Source: Sporosarcina psychrophila
Lineage (GTDB): Bacteria; Bacillota; Bacilli; Bacillales_A; Planococcaceae
Length of the DNA stretch: 64,000 bases
Assembly (NCBI RefSeq): GCF_001590685.1
Contig: NZ_CP014616.1
Span: forward strand, 2,913,001 to 2,977,000
Reading direction: 5' to 3'
In this document: positions 9,601 through 16,619 of the stretch, in pieces
Numbering within the stretch: position 1 is the stretch's first letter
Layout: the number at the start of each line of letters is the position of its first letter
Notes under the pieces: model-generated
The model's database searches: none
Told to the model about the DNA's origin: nothing
Seen by the model: only the letters and a program-made list of their open reading frames with translations
Position numbers and translations under genes: made by a program

Positions 9601-11099
9601 AGTCCATATCCATAGCCGTGGTTCGGAGACTGTGGATATACTGCGTCAGTCAACGGTGTCGCTGTATCAAGTAAAATCTGTTCCATTTCATCGACTGTTA
9701 AGTTGGCGTTTACTTGGCGAAGTAGCGCTGCCACGCCCGATACAGCCGGTCCTGCCATTGATGTTCCATTCCAACCGCCTTCATAACCGCTGCCTGGAAC
9801 GGATGAACGAATATTCACACCCGGTGCAGAAATGTCGGGTTTAATTTCTGCATATGGAGATGGACCACGTAGAGAAAAGCTGCCTACTTTGTTATTAATG
9901 TCCGTTGCGCCAGTTGCAAAAGATTCAGGGTAATTCGATGGAGCTGCAACTGATCCGGGTCCGCCTGGATTAGATAGCGTCGTGTTTCCTGCAGAAAACT
10001 CTGGGAAAATTTCTGCTGCTCGCCAGTTTTTGACAACATCACGATACCATTCATCAAGTCCTGGTCCACCTCCCCATGAATTATTCACGACATCTGGCGC
10101 TAGATCGACGCGTACATTACCGTTGGCGTCTGTCGGTGCCAAAATCCATTGAGCTGCAGCCAGTAAATCTCTATCTGACCCACCAGCCGTAGTGAATGCT
10201 TTAACAGCGATCCACTTAGCACCTGGAGCAACACCGATTTGGTTAGATCCATTCGGTTCGCTACCGACCATTGTGCCAGTAACATGTGTTCCATGACCGA
10301 CATCATCATATGGTGTAGCTTGTCCTACAGTTGCGTCAAACCAATTGAAGTCATGGTTCACATCACCTGATGCCGCATTATACCCTCGATATTGTTCTTT
10401 CAATGCGGGATGGTTCCATTGAACACCTGTATCGATGCTCGCAACAACCGTACCGGAACCGTCAATGCCCATGTCCCAAACTTGCGGTGCATTGACACGC
10501 TCAACGTTCCATTCTACATTTGCAATTTTAGATTCAGGAGCAACTGCATTTTCAGTTTTTGTTGCAAAAAGTTCGCGCGTTTCATTGGGTAGCACTTTTT
10601 CAACCTCTGCGAATGTCGCTACCTTTTGCGCGACTTCCTTCGTGGCCGTAACAGCCATACCGTTTACGATAAAGTAAGAGGTGATGTCTTTAGCGTTTCC
10701 TGCTTTAACTTGCTGTTCAAGATACTGTTTAACATTTTGTTGTGTTTCGATAGATGTTGTTTTCAGCTCGGATACGACAGCCGATCGTTGCATAAGTTCC
10801 ACTTTTTGTGCCGATAAATTTGCATTAATTGCATGTTTTTTTGCTTCACTCGCTACTTTTTCCGTATCCGTTTTTTCTTTAAATTTTATCAAAAAAGTGA
10901 CGGTGTCAGCTTTTCCGAAGCTTTCCAGCAAGCGATCACTTACTTTGTCCTTTGAAATTACATTAGAGTTATTTAAAGATTCGTGGAGTTTTTGATTCGG
11001 CTCTGCGTTCGCAACTCCAGGTGTGACCAGGGAAAACACCATGAGTAACGATGCAATAATGCTGAACACTCTTATTCGACTACGCTTCTTCAAATTCAT
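6636..11099 (-). CDS. bpr: large secreted subtilisin-family (S8) serine protease, bacillopeptidase F-like
   Basis: 1487 aa. Signal peptide about residues 1-32 (KKRSR, hydrophobic core, VANA), an inhibitor-type propeptide (about 45-180), then a subtilisin domain with catalytic Asp223 (SIDTGV), His269 (GHGTH), oxyanion Asn340 and Ser447 (GTSMAGP). After residue 530 come an Ig-like segment, an immune inhibitor A-type MAM-like domain (about 630-790), a Lys/Glu-rich linker, two carboxypeptidase-regulatory-like beta repeats (about 860-1030), and tandem Ig-like domains near the end. B. subtilis bacillopeptidase F has the same plan and about the same size. There is no sortase motif. GGAGGGAGGA abuts the ATG. 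Confidence 0.9.
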   Translation of the reverse strand: MNLKKRSRIRVFSIIASLLMVFSLVTPGVANAEPNQKLHESLNNSNVISKDKVSDRLLESFGKADTVTFLIKFKEKTDTEKVASEAKKHAINANLSAQKVELMQRSAVVSELKTTSIETQQNVKQYLEQQVKAGNAKDITSYFIVNGMAVTATKEVAQKVATFAEVEKVLPNETRELFATKTENAVAPESKIANVEWNVERVNAPQVWDMGIDGSGTVVASIDTGVQWNHPALKEQYRGYNAASGDVNHDFNWFDATVGQATPYDDVGHGTHVTGTMVGSEPNGSNQIGVAPGAKWIAVKAFTTAGGSDRDLLAAAQWILAPTDANGNVRVDLAPDVVNNSWGGGPGLDEWYRDVVKNWRAAEIFPEFSAGNTTLSNPGGPGSVAAPSNYPESFATGATDINNKVGSFSLRGPSPYAEIKPDISAPGVNIRSSVPGSGYEGGWNGTSMAGPAVSGVAALLRQVNANLTVDEMEQILLDTATPLTDAVYPQSPNHGYGYGLVDAYEAVSSIASGLGKMEGQVSKQGDDHEAPTYKHDAPAETYAGMDLDLRVQATDNISIASVTLNYKDAANKWQAVEASRKSGNYQSGEFGATIAGESIAGNTFTYKWTINDFGNNEVTSEEYTIQVKPGITIGFSEDFETTPIGWTSFGEKNSWEWGVPTSGPNSASSGEKVYATNLTGTYETNMNATLVMPPVDLPEGDSFLQFKQWHNFEQSTSGRAWDYGHVFISIDQVEWTQLLMVQGQSDGWIDGEVDLSEYSGQRVYIGFNAFSDASVVKDGWYIDDVALTTTSKTGKMQKGTTQDSNGSNEKNSGKNLEAIKTESGKDLGIIKEKEKDAFKEPIDPTKIHPVVPKKEQPPVQDEKANPTLLPLSAQVSVLETGRSVYSNPADGKYSLTHGAGTFTAKAEAYGFQSEEQSVTIEADSSTKVNFTLNEITQSTVRGTITDQSTGEAIGGATLLLIEDANITPVETDGNGNYSITAYEGDYTLKVIARGYHSQEAAITIGDGTTEKDFALEPFYTYPGGEIGYDDGTGENARAFYDAGNGWGVKMSLPEGKESGIVTDGVLRFWDTEWPVPGGTAFAVEVWDATGADGTPGKKLAGPIDAQALRNGEWTVVDLTEHNIVVSGDFYMVYIQKDPSPNSPGLATDETGTNAGRSYQYVSGAWSAAPAAEGNYMIRARVSYEVHAPIITSPAENFTTNESSITIEGTASPTTTIQLKNNGEDAGTAVVGEDGKFTIKNELAEGVNEFKAVSTLNGKVTGESAPVTVTLDTENPELTIDNPKNGDKSNRETVMVEGTVSDANLDWVKVNGQNAEVVNGNYSKRILLDNGENEITVVASDKANNQTSKTVVVTAQYNAPSIENLTPTNDVYLTTGKSVKIEFDSAPGLKASFVIHMPLTNVGNEVTNATELPFSETSPGHYVGYWTVPFGVTADGARIEAKVIDNFKNEARKMAEGKLFINMENGEKVENGEVIQDIESIEKNSMSN

Positions 11100-11675
11100 T
11101 CCTCCCTCCGATTTTTACAACGATTGAACTGCATTTTTTAAATCAATAAAAAACACCCCTTGCCCCCTTCCTAAAAGTTAGTGTAGGTACCCGACGGTGT
11201 CGCTTGTGAAAATCTAGTTGATACTACTAAACATACACGGATACTAAATCTCTTTTTGTCGAATATTGACAGAACTTTACCAATTGATAGTTTTTATCTA
11301 CTCTAACCCTATTTATTCCAGTAGAAAAGTTCTATGGAAATAATTAGCACTTCGACAAATGAGTATGCTACGCCCTTGGTATCATTGCGTTTTCTTGATG
11401 ACTTGAATTGAAGATAGATTACCATTTTTTTGCATCATAATGAATAAATACATAGATATGACTAGGTATGATAAAATAATGCCAATTTCCAATTATACAG
11501 ATAGGAATAAATAGGTATTTGTAACTTGTATAAATAGAAACAAAGCATGCATAAAGTACTAATTCGATCATATTTCATCGATTTAATTCCTATTCTCAGT
11601 AATGTAGATGCCCAGACGTGAATTTTCATTTTAGGGGGGATTTCACCACTGAAAGGATTTGAAGTTCTGGAGAAC

Positions 11676-11761
11676 GATAAAAAAGTAGTAATGGCGAACT
11701 ATTTATTGACTATAAAAGCACAAAAAACCGGGTTCTAGAATAATCCCGGCATAAATTTTTC
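11676..11761. repeat. 86-bp direct repeat, copy 1
   Basis: Nearly identical (a handful of substitutions) to 11917-12003. Both contain AAAAAAGTAGTAATGG, TATTTATTGACTATAAAAGC and a CCGGG/CCCGG hairpin that reads as a terminator on the minus strand. This copy has no gene directly in front of it, so it looks like a duplicate of the functional terminator segment. Confidence 0.85.
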
Positions 11762-11775
11762 CGATAATAAATTTC

Positions 11776-11915
11776 ATCTTCAATCAGAGGGGGGTTTCTC
11801 CCCCCTCACTGATTGATAGTTTAACCATTCGGGCTTTTACGGGTTCTTCATCCCCCACTTATTCTTCTCGTGTCCTTGAAGACTTGAAGTGGGGGTCTTA
11901 CTGCCCGTTAATGCG
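11776..11915. mobile_element. IS200/IS605-like non-autonomous remnant (both ends, no transposase)
   Basis: The left part is a perfect-armed hairpin (11780-11816) with arms TCAATCAG and CTGATTGA around G6/C6. The right part is a long imperfect palindrome with arms ACGGG..CCCCCACTT (11839-11860) and AAGTGGGGG..CCCGT (11887-11908), followed by TAATGCG. Subterminal hairpins at both ends, no inverted terminal repeats and no target duplication are features of IS200/IS605 elements, where the right hairpin also forms the TnpB guide RNA scaffold. No tnpA or tnpB sequence remains. The shared left and right pieces at 16501 support mobility. Family assignment is from memory of such ends. Confidence 0.5.
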
Positions 11916-11916
11916 A

Positions 11917-12003
11917 GATAAAAAAGTAGTAATGGAGAATTATTTATTGACTATAAAAGCACAAAAAAACCGGGTTCTAGAATGATCCCGGCATAACTTT
12001 TTA
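11917..12003. repeat. 86-bp direct repeat, copy 2
   Basis: Second copy of the repeat at 11676-11761, lying between the IS-like remnant and the end of the membrane protein gene. The repeat flanks the IS-like remnant on both sides, which is not expected from single-strand IS605 transposition. It points to a local duplication or recombination event. Confidence 0.85.
11963..11991 (-). terminator. terminator of the two-gene membrane protein operon
   Basis: Arms 11970-11974 (CCGGG) and 11987-11991 (CCCGG), flanked by TTCTAGAA, and followed on the minus strand by seven T. It lies 57 bp after the stop of the 12049-12513 gene. The twin at 11722-11749 has the same form. Confidence 0.75.
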
Positions 12004-12048
12004 CTCGGTTATAAAATAGTTTAAACCCATTTTATTACCTAGCGCCCT

Positions 12049-12513
12049 TCACTTTTTCATCAACGAAAATCTCACTAACAATGTCGTGGCACAAAGCAAC
12101 AACAATCCGAAGATCCCAACCGCAATACCCGTGTTTTGTAATGTTAGGATCGATGCAGACAAACCGCAAAGGGTCGGGTCGAATGAGATAGCACCTACCA
12201 TCGTCCCCATGATTGCTGCTACTCCTCCATTAAAAAAACCGGCAAGAACCGATTGTTTCTTTACCACCGAACTAAATTGAGTGCCTATTACAATGCCAAT
12301 CCATAGGTTAATCGTACAGATAACCGTAAAATCCATCGGAAAAACCAAATATAATGTGATCGCGATGACAAAACTGGTAATTTGCCCCGCGGCTAAGGTA
12401 ACTGTAAATCTGAGACGGTCGCTGATTCCAAAACGTAACTTATAGAATAATGCATACATATAAACGCCCAACAAACTACTTAACACGAGCAAAAATAATC
12501 CAAATAAGATCAT
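12049..12513 (-). CDS. unrecognised small integral membrane protein, paralog of the upstream gene
   Basis: 154 aa with four likely membrane segments (about 1-22, 37-60, 62-82, 95-150 in two spans). I do not recognise the family. The middle, GIVIGTQFSSVVKKQSVLAGFFNGGVAAIMGTMVGA, lines up with the upstream protein's Gly-rich region (GxxxGxxF, LxGxxxGxxxxxMxxMxGA), so the two are probably diverged duplicates forming a heteromeric membrane unit. AAGGAGAGG precedes ATG 12513, 13 bp after the upstream stop. Function unknown. Confidence 0.8.
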   Translation of the reverse strand: MILFGLFLLVLSSLLGVYMYALFYKLRFGISDRLRFTVTLAAGQITSFVIAITLYLVFPMDFTVICTINLWIGIVIGTQFSSVVKKQSVLAGFFNGGVAAIMGTMVGAISFDPTLCGLSASILTLQNTGIAVGIFGLLLLCATTLLVRFSLMKK

Positions 12514-12526
12514 CGTATGCCTCTCC

Positions 12527-12952
12527 TTATGTTTTTCGAGAAGACTTTGTCGCTTTAAACAACATCATAAATGAGCACAAGACGAATAATTCCATCATGA
12601 TGGCAAACGGAATACTATATGACGCAGCAGCTCCAATCATCGGTGCCATCATTCCCGTCATAAGCCCGCTAATATATCCGGTGAGCAACGTTTGATTGTC
12701 AAAAATTCCTCCGAACAAACTTCCCACCAGCATCCCTGTCAAAGCAGCTACTACGGTCACTTCCATATAATAGACCGGGAATTCATAAATCAAGAGGACG
12801 CCCGTTCCAAGAGCCAGTCCTCCGCCCGCTACCATGGCGATATTCATGCCCAGATGAAAATCTATCAACTTTCTTCGCCTGTATAAAAACTGATAAGTGA
12901 CACCAGCAAGTAGAAATTGAAAAATTAACAAGCTCCAAATCCATGCCGACAA
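12527..12952 (-). CDS. unrecognised small integral membrane protein, first of a paralogous pair
   Basis: 141 aa from TTG 12952, which has GAGGAGG 8-9 nt before it. The longer open frame to 13024 runs into the terminator hairpin of the preceding gene and is rejected. Four probable membrane segments are interrupted by a basic YRRRK loop. The Gly/Met-rich motif (GMLVGSLFGGIFDN, then TGYISGLMTGMMAPMIGA) is shared with the next protein. Methionine- and glycine-rich helices can suit metal or gas transport, but nothing here proves it. No known family recognised. Confidence 0.75.
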   Translation of the reverse strand: MSAWIWSLLIFQFLLAGVTYQFLYRRRKLIDFHLGMNIAMVAGGGLALGTGVLLIYEFPVYYMEVTVVAALTGMLVGSLFGGIFDNQTLLTGYISGLMTGMMAPMIGAAASYSIPFAIMMELFVLCSFMMLFKATKSSRKT

Positions 12953-13001
12953 ACGGATTCCCTCCTCACGACATTGTATGAAAACGGGGAGTAAAAGAAT
13001 C

Positions 13002-13051
13002 AAAAAAATGCCAAGCACCAACACAATTTAAAATTGCGTTGGTGCTTGGCA
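13002..13051 (-). terminator. very strong terminator of the succinate-semialdehyde dehydrogenase gene
   Basis: A stem of about 20 bp (13009-13029 with 13032-13051, one mismatch, TGCCAAGCACCAAC arm) is followed on the minus strand by seven T (13008-13002). It sits 95 bp beyond the dehydrogenase stop and shows that the next gene must start later than the open frame suggests. Confidence 0.92.
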
Positions 13052-13145
13052 CCGATTTATTCTGATGAATTGTTTGTTAGTCATTTATCAACCAAAGGAT
13101 ATCACTTCATCGCATGATAGTGAAAACATCCCAATACGATTGTAG

Positions 13146-14576
13146 TTAAATAATCGCAATTGAAACATACTGCGACTCTAAGAAGGCTTCAATCCCTTCA
13201 CGTCCGCCTTCACGTCCAACTCCGCTTTCTTTCATACCACCGAAGGGAGCTTGTACTGCAGAAGGTGTTCCATCATTCCAACCCACAATACCAAAGTTAA
13301 GTTGTTCGATTAAACGTGTCCCTATAGCAACGCTATCCGTAAATACATAAGCAGCCAAACCGTATGGTGTATCATTTGCTAATACGATTGCTTCTTCTAT
13401 TGTTTCCACTTTCTGAATAGGAGCCACAGGTCCAAATGTTTCTTCTTTCATAATAACCATGGACGGATCCGCGTTACTAAGGACTGTAGGGGCATAGAAA
13501 GTCCCCCCATCTTTTGTAATTAGCTTGCCTCCTGTCATAAGGGTAGCGCCTTTAGACAGTGCATCCTCAACATGATGCGACACCTTCTCAAGACTTGCGC
13601 GATTTACTAATGGTCCAATATCTACATTTACATCTGTACCATTTCCTACTTTCAACTGGCTAACTGCTTCAGAAAACTTTTCTACAAACTCGTCATGAAT
13701 ACCTGACTGTACATAAATACGATTAGCACAAACGCATGTTTGTCCAGCATTCCTGAATGCTGACGCAATCGTACCTTTCACTGCTAGATCTACATTGGCG
13801 TCATTTAATACAATCAAAGGCGCATGACCACCGAGTTCGAGTGATAATCGTTTTACCTGATGAGCACTTTGTTCGATTAAAATTTTACCGACTTCGGTAG
13901 ATCCAGTAAAGGTAACTTTTCGAATTTTTTCATTTTCCATGATTGCTTTCCCTATTTTGCTTGAAGATCCAGTCACCAAGTTAATGACACCTTTAGGGAA
14001 CCCAGCCTTTTCACATAACTCTATCATTTTAATGGCAGTCAGCGGACTTTCACTTGAAGGTTTAATAACAATGGTACACCCCGCCGCTAAAGCCGGCCCC
14101 ATTTTCCTCGCTAACATGGCAGCTGGGAAATTCCATGGAGTGATAGCGGCTACAACACCAACTGGTTTTTTCCACACTTGCAAACGTTTGCTCGTCGTAT
14201 GTGTAGGCAAGATTTCACCGTAAACGCGCTTGCCTTCCTCAGCAAACCATTCTAGAAAAGCAGCGGCGCTTGTCACTTCTCCTATGGATTCATTAATTGG
14301 TTTTCCCATTTCCATCGTCATCGTTTGAGCCAAATCATCACGATGTTCTATCATCAGTTCATAGAGCCTTTTCAAATAGTTCGCACGCTCATAAGCTGTC
14401 GTTTGTGACCACGTTTGAAATGCATCATAAGCAGCGTCAATAGCCACGTGTGCTTCTTCTTCCCCACCAATTGGCACACTACCTACGATTTGACCATTAG
14501 CTGGATTGATAACATTTAATTTTTCTAGATCTCCCCCAAGCCATTCACCGTTTATATACATTAAATGATGTTTCAT
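13146..14576 (-). CDS. gabD: NAD(P)-dependent succinate-semialdehyde dehydrogenase (GabD-like)
   Basis: 476 aa aldehyde dehydrogenase. TPWNF (Asn149), IKPSSESP, LELGG (general base Glu247) and GQTCVCANRIYVQ with nucleophile Cys281 are visible. The CxC pair (Cys281/Cys283) and the FRNAGQTCVCANR context are typical of GabD-type enzymes, in which the second cysteine can form a redox-switch disulfide. These oxidise succinate semialdehyde to succinate at the end of GABA or 4-hydroxyphenylacetate breakdown. Alone in its transcript: a strong terminator follows and over 1 kb of non-coding DNA precedes. GGAGG lies before ATG 14576. Confidence 0.85.
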   Translation of the reverse strand: MKHHLMYINGEWLGGDLEKLNVINPANGQIVGSVPIGGEEEAHVAIDAAYDAFQTWSQTTAYERANYLKRLYELMIEHRDDLAQTMTMEMGKPINESIGEVTSAAAFLEWFAEEGKRVYGEILPTHTTSKRLQVWKKPVGVVAAITPWNFPAAMLARKMGPALAAGCTIVIKPSSESPLTAIKMIELCEKAGFPKGVINLVTGSSSKIGKAIMENEKIRKVTFTGSTEVGKILIEQSAHQVKRLSLELGGHAPLIVLNDANVDLAVKGTIASAFRNAGQTCVCANRIYVQSGIHDEFVEKFSEAVSQLKVGNGTDVNVDIGPLVNRASLEKVSHHVEDALSKGATLMTGGKLITKDGGTFYAPTVLSNADPSMVIMKEETFGPVAPIQKVETIEEAIVLANDTPYGLAAYVFTDSVAIGTRLIEQLNFGIVGWNDGTPSAVQAPFGGMKESGVGREGGREGIEAFLESQYVSIAII

Positions 14577-14825
14577 TTCCTATTACCTCCACTCTCTATT
14601 TATTCAATAAACCTATCTATTTCTTTACTACCCTATTTATTCCCTAAGTATACGCTTTATTTCTTGCTTCATCTCTTCATGGGACTTCGCAGTTCCACAT
14701 CACTACCTACTAGCCCATCCTAGTTTGATGATTCTTAAAAGTCAAACTAATAGTGTTTTTTCGAATTAAGAGCAGCCCCACAGTAAAAATGCCCCTGATG
14801 GAAATAGAATCAATCCAACTAAAAA

Positions 14826-14882
14826 GAGCCACTTACAAAGACAAGAGATTGTAAAGCAAAATCTCGTCTTTATAAATGGCTA
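14826..14882. repeat. long imperfect palindrome
   Basis: The arms AGCCACTTACAAAGACAAGA and the complement of TCTCGTCTTTATAAATGGCT pair over about 22 positions with two or three mismatches, around a 7-nt centre (GTAAAGC). No T-run follows on either side. Role unknown; it could be a remnant of a mobile element end. Confidence 0.6.
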
Positions 14883-15013
14883 CTAGCCCACATCTGTTGA
14901 TTAACCTAAAGTAAACAGTGAATAACATAATTTCCTACTAGGCGCTACTTGTATAGTTGAATTTTCGAGTGCTCCGGATTGAATGACTTCTATACAGTTA
15001 CCGGGATGTCTGG

Positions 15014-15056
15014 CTGTGTAGGGATGCGACCTTGTCGCATCCCTACACAGTTTTTT
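15014..15056 (+). terminator. orphan perfect terminator
   Basis: Arms 15014-15029 and 15035-15050 are perfectly complementary (16 bp, CTGTGTAGGGATGCGA), with a 5-nt loop and six T directly after. This is a textbook rho-independent terminator on the plus strand. No plus-strand gene precedes it: the whole preceding stretch back to 14577 is non-coding, and the gene before that lies on the minus strand. Confidence 0.9.
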
Positions 15057-15563
15057 CGGTAATCGTATGGTGGTCCTTCATCCATCGCGCTCTAAATGCA
15101 TAAGTACTCGTAGTGCTGAAACTTTTTTTGACGAAAGAATAGCTGTCTTCTTAACTGGAAATAAGCCGCCAAAGATGCAATTTTGGCGGCTGATGCTTTC
15201 TATAAGACATCACATGAATTTGATGCATAATCTTTACTAAAAGTAAGCAAGGAACACATTGTACAAAGTGCTAGAGTGCTCGAAATTGTATCTTCGGGCA
15301 CTTACACTCTCTGTAGAAAGTCATCTACTCATTTCTTTCAAAGCAACTGCATTTTTCACTTGAATAGTGTAGGAACGCGATAGGCAACTATTCGCAACAC
15401 TCTTTCAGTAAATCAATCATGAATAGTTTGTCGAAAGCCGTCCGAAAATAGTGCAGTGAAAATGTAGGTCATCAAACCCGACTCACCAGTATTTTATGCA
15501 AAAAACTGGGTAATCAACAGAAGTGCTGCTACCTATTATATATGTTGTAATAAAGAATCCTAC

Positions 15564-15665
15564 CAACAACGCTCTGCGCTAGGGGATACCTCCCACAATA
15601 AGCCAGACAGAAAATCACTCTCAGTCTTATTGCTTCAGCTACCCCAGTAGACGCCTTCGCTGAAA
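15564..15665 (+). repeat. dispersed GC-rich repeat, full-length copy
   Basis: Aligns along its whole length with 35876-35990: AACGCTCTGCGCT, GGGGATACCTCCC, ATAAGCCA, CAGTCTTA, GCTTCAGCTACCCC and GACGCCTTCGCT occur in the same order. No coding frame is conserved. Confidence 0.7.
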
Positions 15666-15731
15666 ATTATATAGTTGTATTATAAGGTTAATCTATTACC
15701 TTATCAAAAGTCATCGTACTCAATTAGATTG

Positions 15732-16229
15732 TTATAATTTATAGTCCATTACAATCGTTTTCTTCAATTGTTTTAAGTGGCGTTTTTCATGCAATCCAAC
15801 AAAAGGAAACCACTGAATCAGTGGCACTTGCCCAAAAATTGGGTGTTTGAATGATTTTTCACGAAGTACGTCCTTTGTACTTGATTCATATACATCTAAT
15901 AAAAAGAGGCGCGAATCATAGAGTGCATTTTTCATCTCTATTTTTGATTTGTACTCTTTCGTTGGTGCAGTATAGCCTGGAGCTTCCACTTTTATGAAAC
16001 GAATCGTGGAAAGTGCAATTGGTTTCTTCATCGATTTCGGGCTATCAGGATTTGTTAGTTCTTTGGCTATATTTGTCGCAATGACTGTCTCCATACGTAC
16101 AAGGTGTTCAAATATTTGTTTCGGAGACCATCCGCCATTTGAAGGTATTTTATTGAATTGTTCATCCGTTAACCCTTCAATTGCTTTAAATAACTCTTTT
16201 CGGATGATAGTATTTTTTCCTAAAATCAT
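15732..16229 (-). CDS. DinB-family (YfiT-like) protein
   Basis: 165 aa helical protein of the DinB four-helix fold. Visible are the family's WSPKQIFEHLVRME segment (residues about 29-42), carrying a metal-binding histidine, and the C-terminal VGLHEKRHLKQL with two further histidines, so a His-based metal site is likely. The family includes DNA-damage-inducible proteins and bacillithiol-dependent or metal-dependent transferases; specific function cannot be read. AAAGGAG lies before ATG 16229. It stands alone between two long non-coding regions. Confidence 0.8.
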   Translation of the reverse strand: MILGKNTIIRKELFKAIEGLTDEQFNKIPSNGGWSPKQIFEHLVRMETVIATNIAKELTNPDSPKSMKKPIALSTIRFIKVEAPGYTAPTKEYKSKIEMKNALYDSRLFLLDVYESSTKDVLREKSFKHPIFGQVPLIQWFPFVGLHEKRHLKQLKKTIVMDYKL

Positions 16230-16619
16230 TTAAATATCTCCTTTGATAACCTCAGAAATCTTTTCCGTAGTTGTTGTTTGCAAGTGGTACGTTTCACATG
16301 ATAGTACAGTTAATGTGTACGCCTATTTGATAGTGTAGGAACTGATTTAGTCATCTTTTTGTTTCCCTACCTACAATAGAAGCTTTTCTCTTTTTTCGCA
16401 AGTGATTTAGTGAAAAACACTTTTGCTAAAGACATTTTTGTGTCGTTTAAAATGAGGGATTATTCAATTCATTTTTTTAGTAATTATCCAGATAAAGTTA
16501 ATCTTCAATCAGAGGGGGGTCCTTACAGCCCGTTAATGCGGGTTAAATACTAGGACATCGACTACTCGAATACACTCAATCTTTAAAAAGTATTCCTCTC
16601 GTTATCGATGAAAAGTTCC
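16230..16619. other. 390-bp gap with a collapsed IS-like remnant
   Basis: AT-rich and without a coding frame. It contains the joined left and right IS-like ends at 16501-16545. Promoters for the DinB gene should lie at its left, but no clear boxes are visible. Confidence 0.6.
16501..16545. mobile_element. collapsed IS200/IS605-like remnant (left and right ends joined)
   Basis: ATCTTCAATCAGAGGGGGGT is identical to the left end of the remnant at 11776. It runs straight into CCTTACAGCCCGTTAATGCG, which matches that remnant's right end (CTTACTGCCCGTTAATGCG). The junction falls at GGGGGT, a motif present in both ends, so the interior was probably lost by deletion between these short repeats. Confidence 0.5.

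Larger units (their letters stand above)
11100..12048. other. 949-bp non-coding region upstream of the protease gene
   Basis: No convincing gene in either strand. The part next to the protease (11100-11400) is AT-rich, presumably holds its promoter, and has two TGTCGAA (Spo0A-box-like) heptamers at 11257-11263 (plus) and 11351-11357 (minus). The rest holds two copies of an 86-bp direct repeat and an IS200/IS605-like end remnant, listed separately. Confidence 0.6.
14577..15731. other. 1155-bp region without a recognisable gene
   Basis: No convincing coding frame in either strand. It contains a long imperfect palindrome (14826-14882), a perfect 16-bp terminator on the plus strand (15014-15056) with no gene ahead of it, a 10-bp hairpin without a T-run (15164-15191, AGCCGCCAAA arms), and one copy of the dispersed repeat (15564-15665). 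The rest looks like decayed sequence I cannot identify. Confidence 0.6.

Noticed and set aside
12953-13024. N-terminal extension of the first membrane protein of the pair
   Set aside because: The extension is encoded by the arm and T-run of the preceding gene's terminator; a TTG with GAGGAGG at 12952 is the better start.
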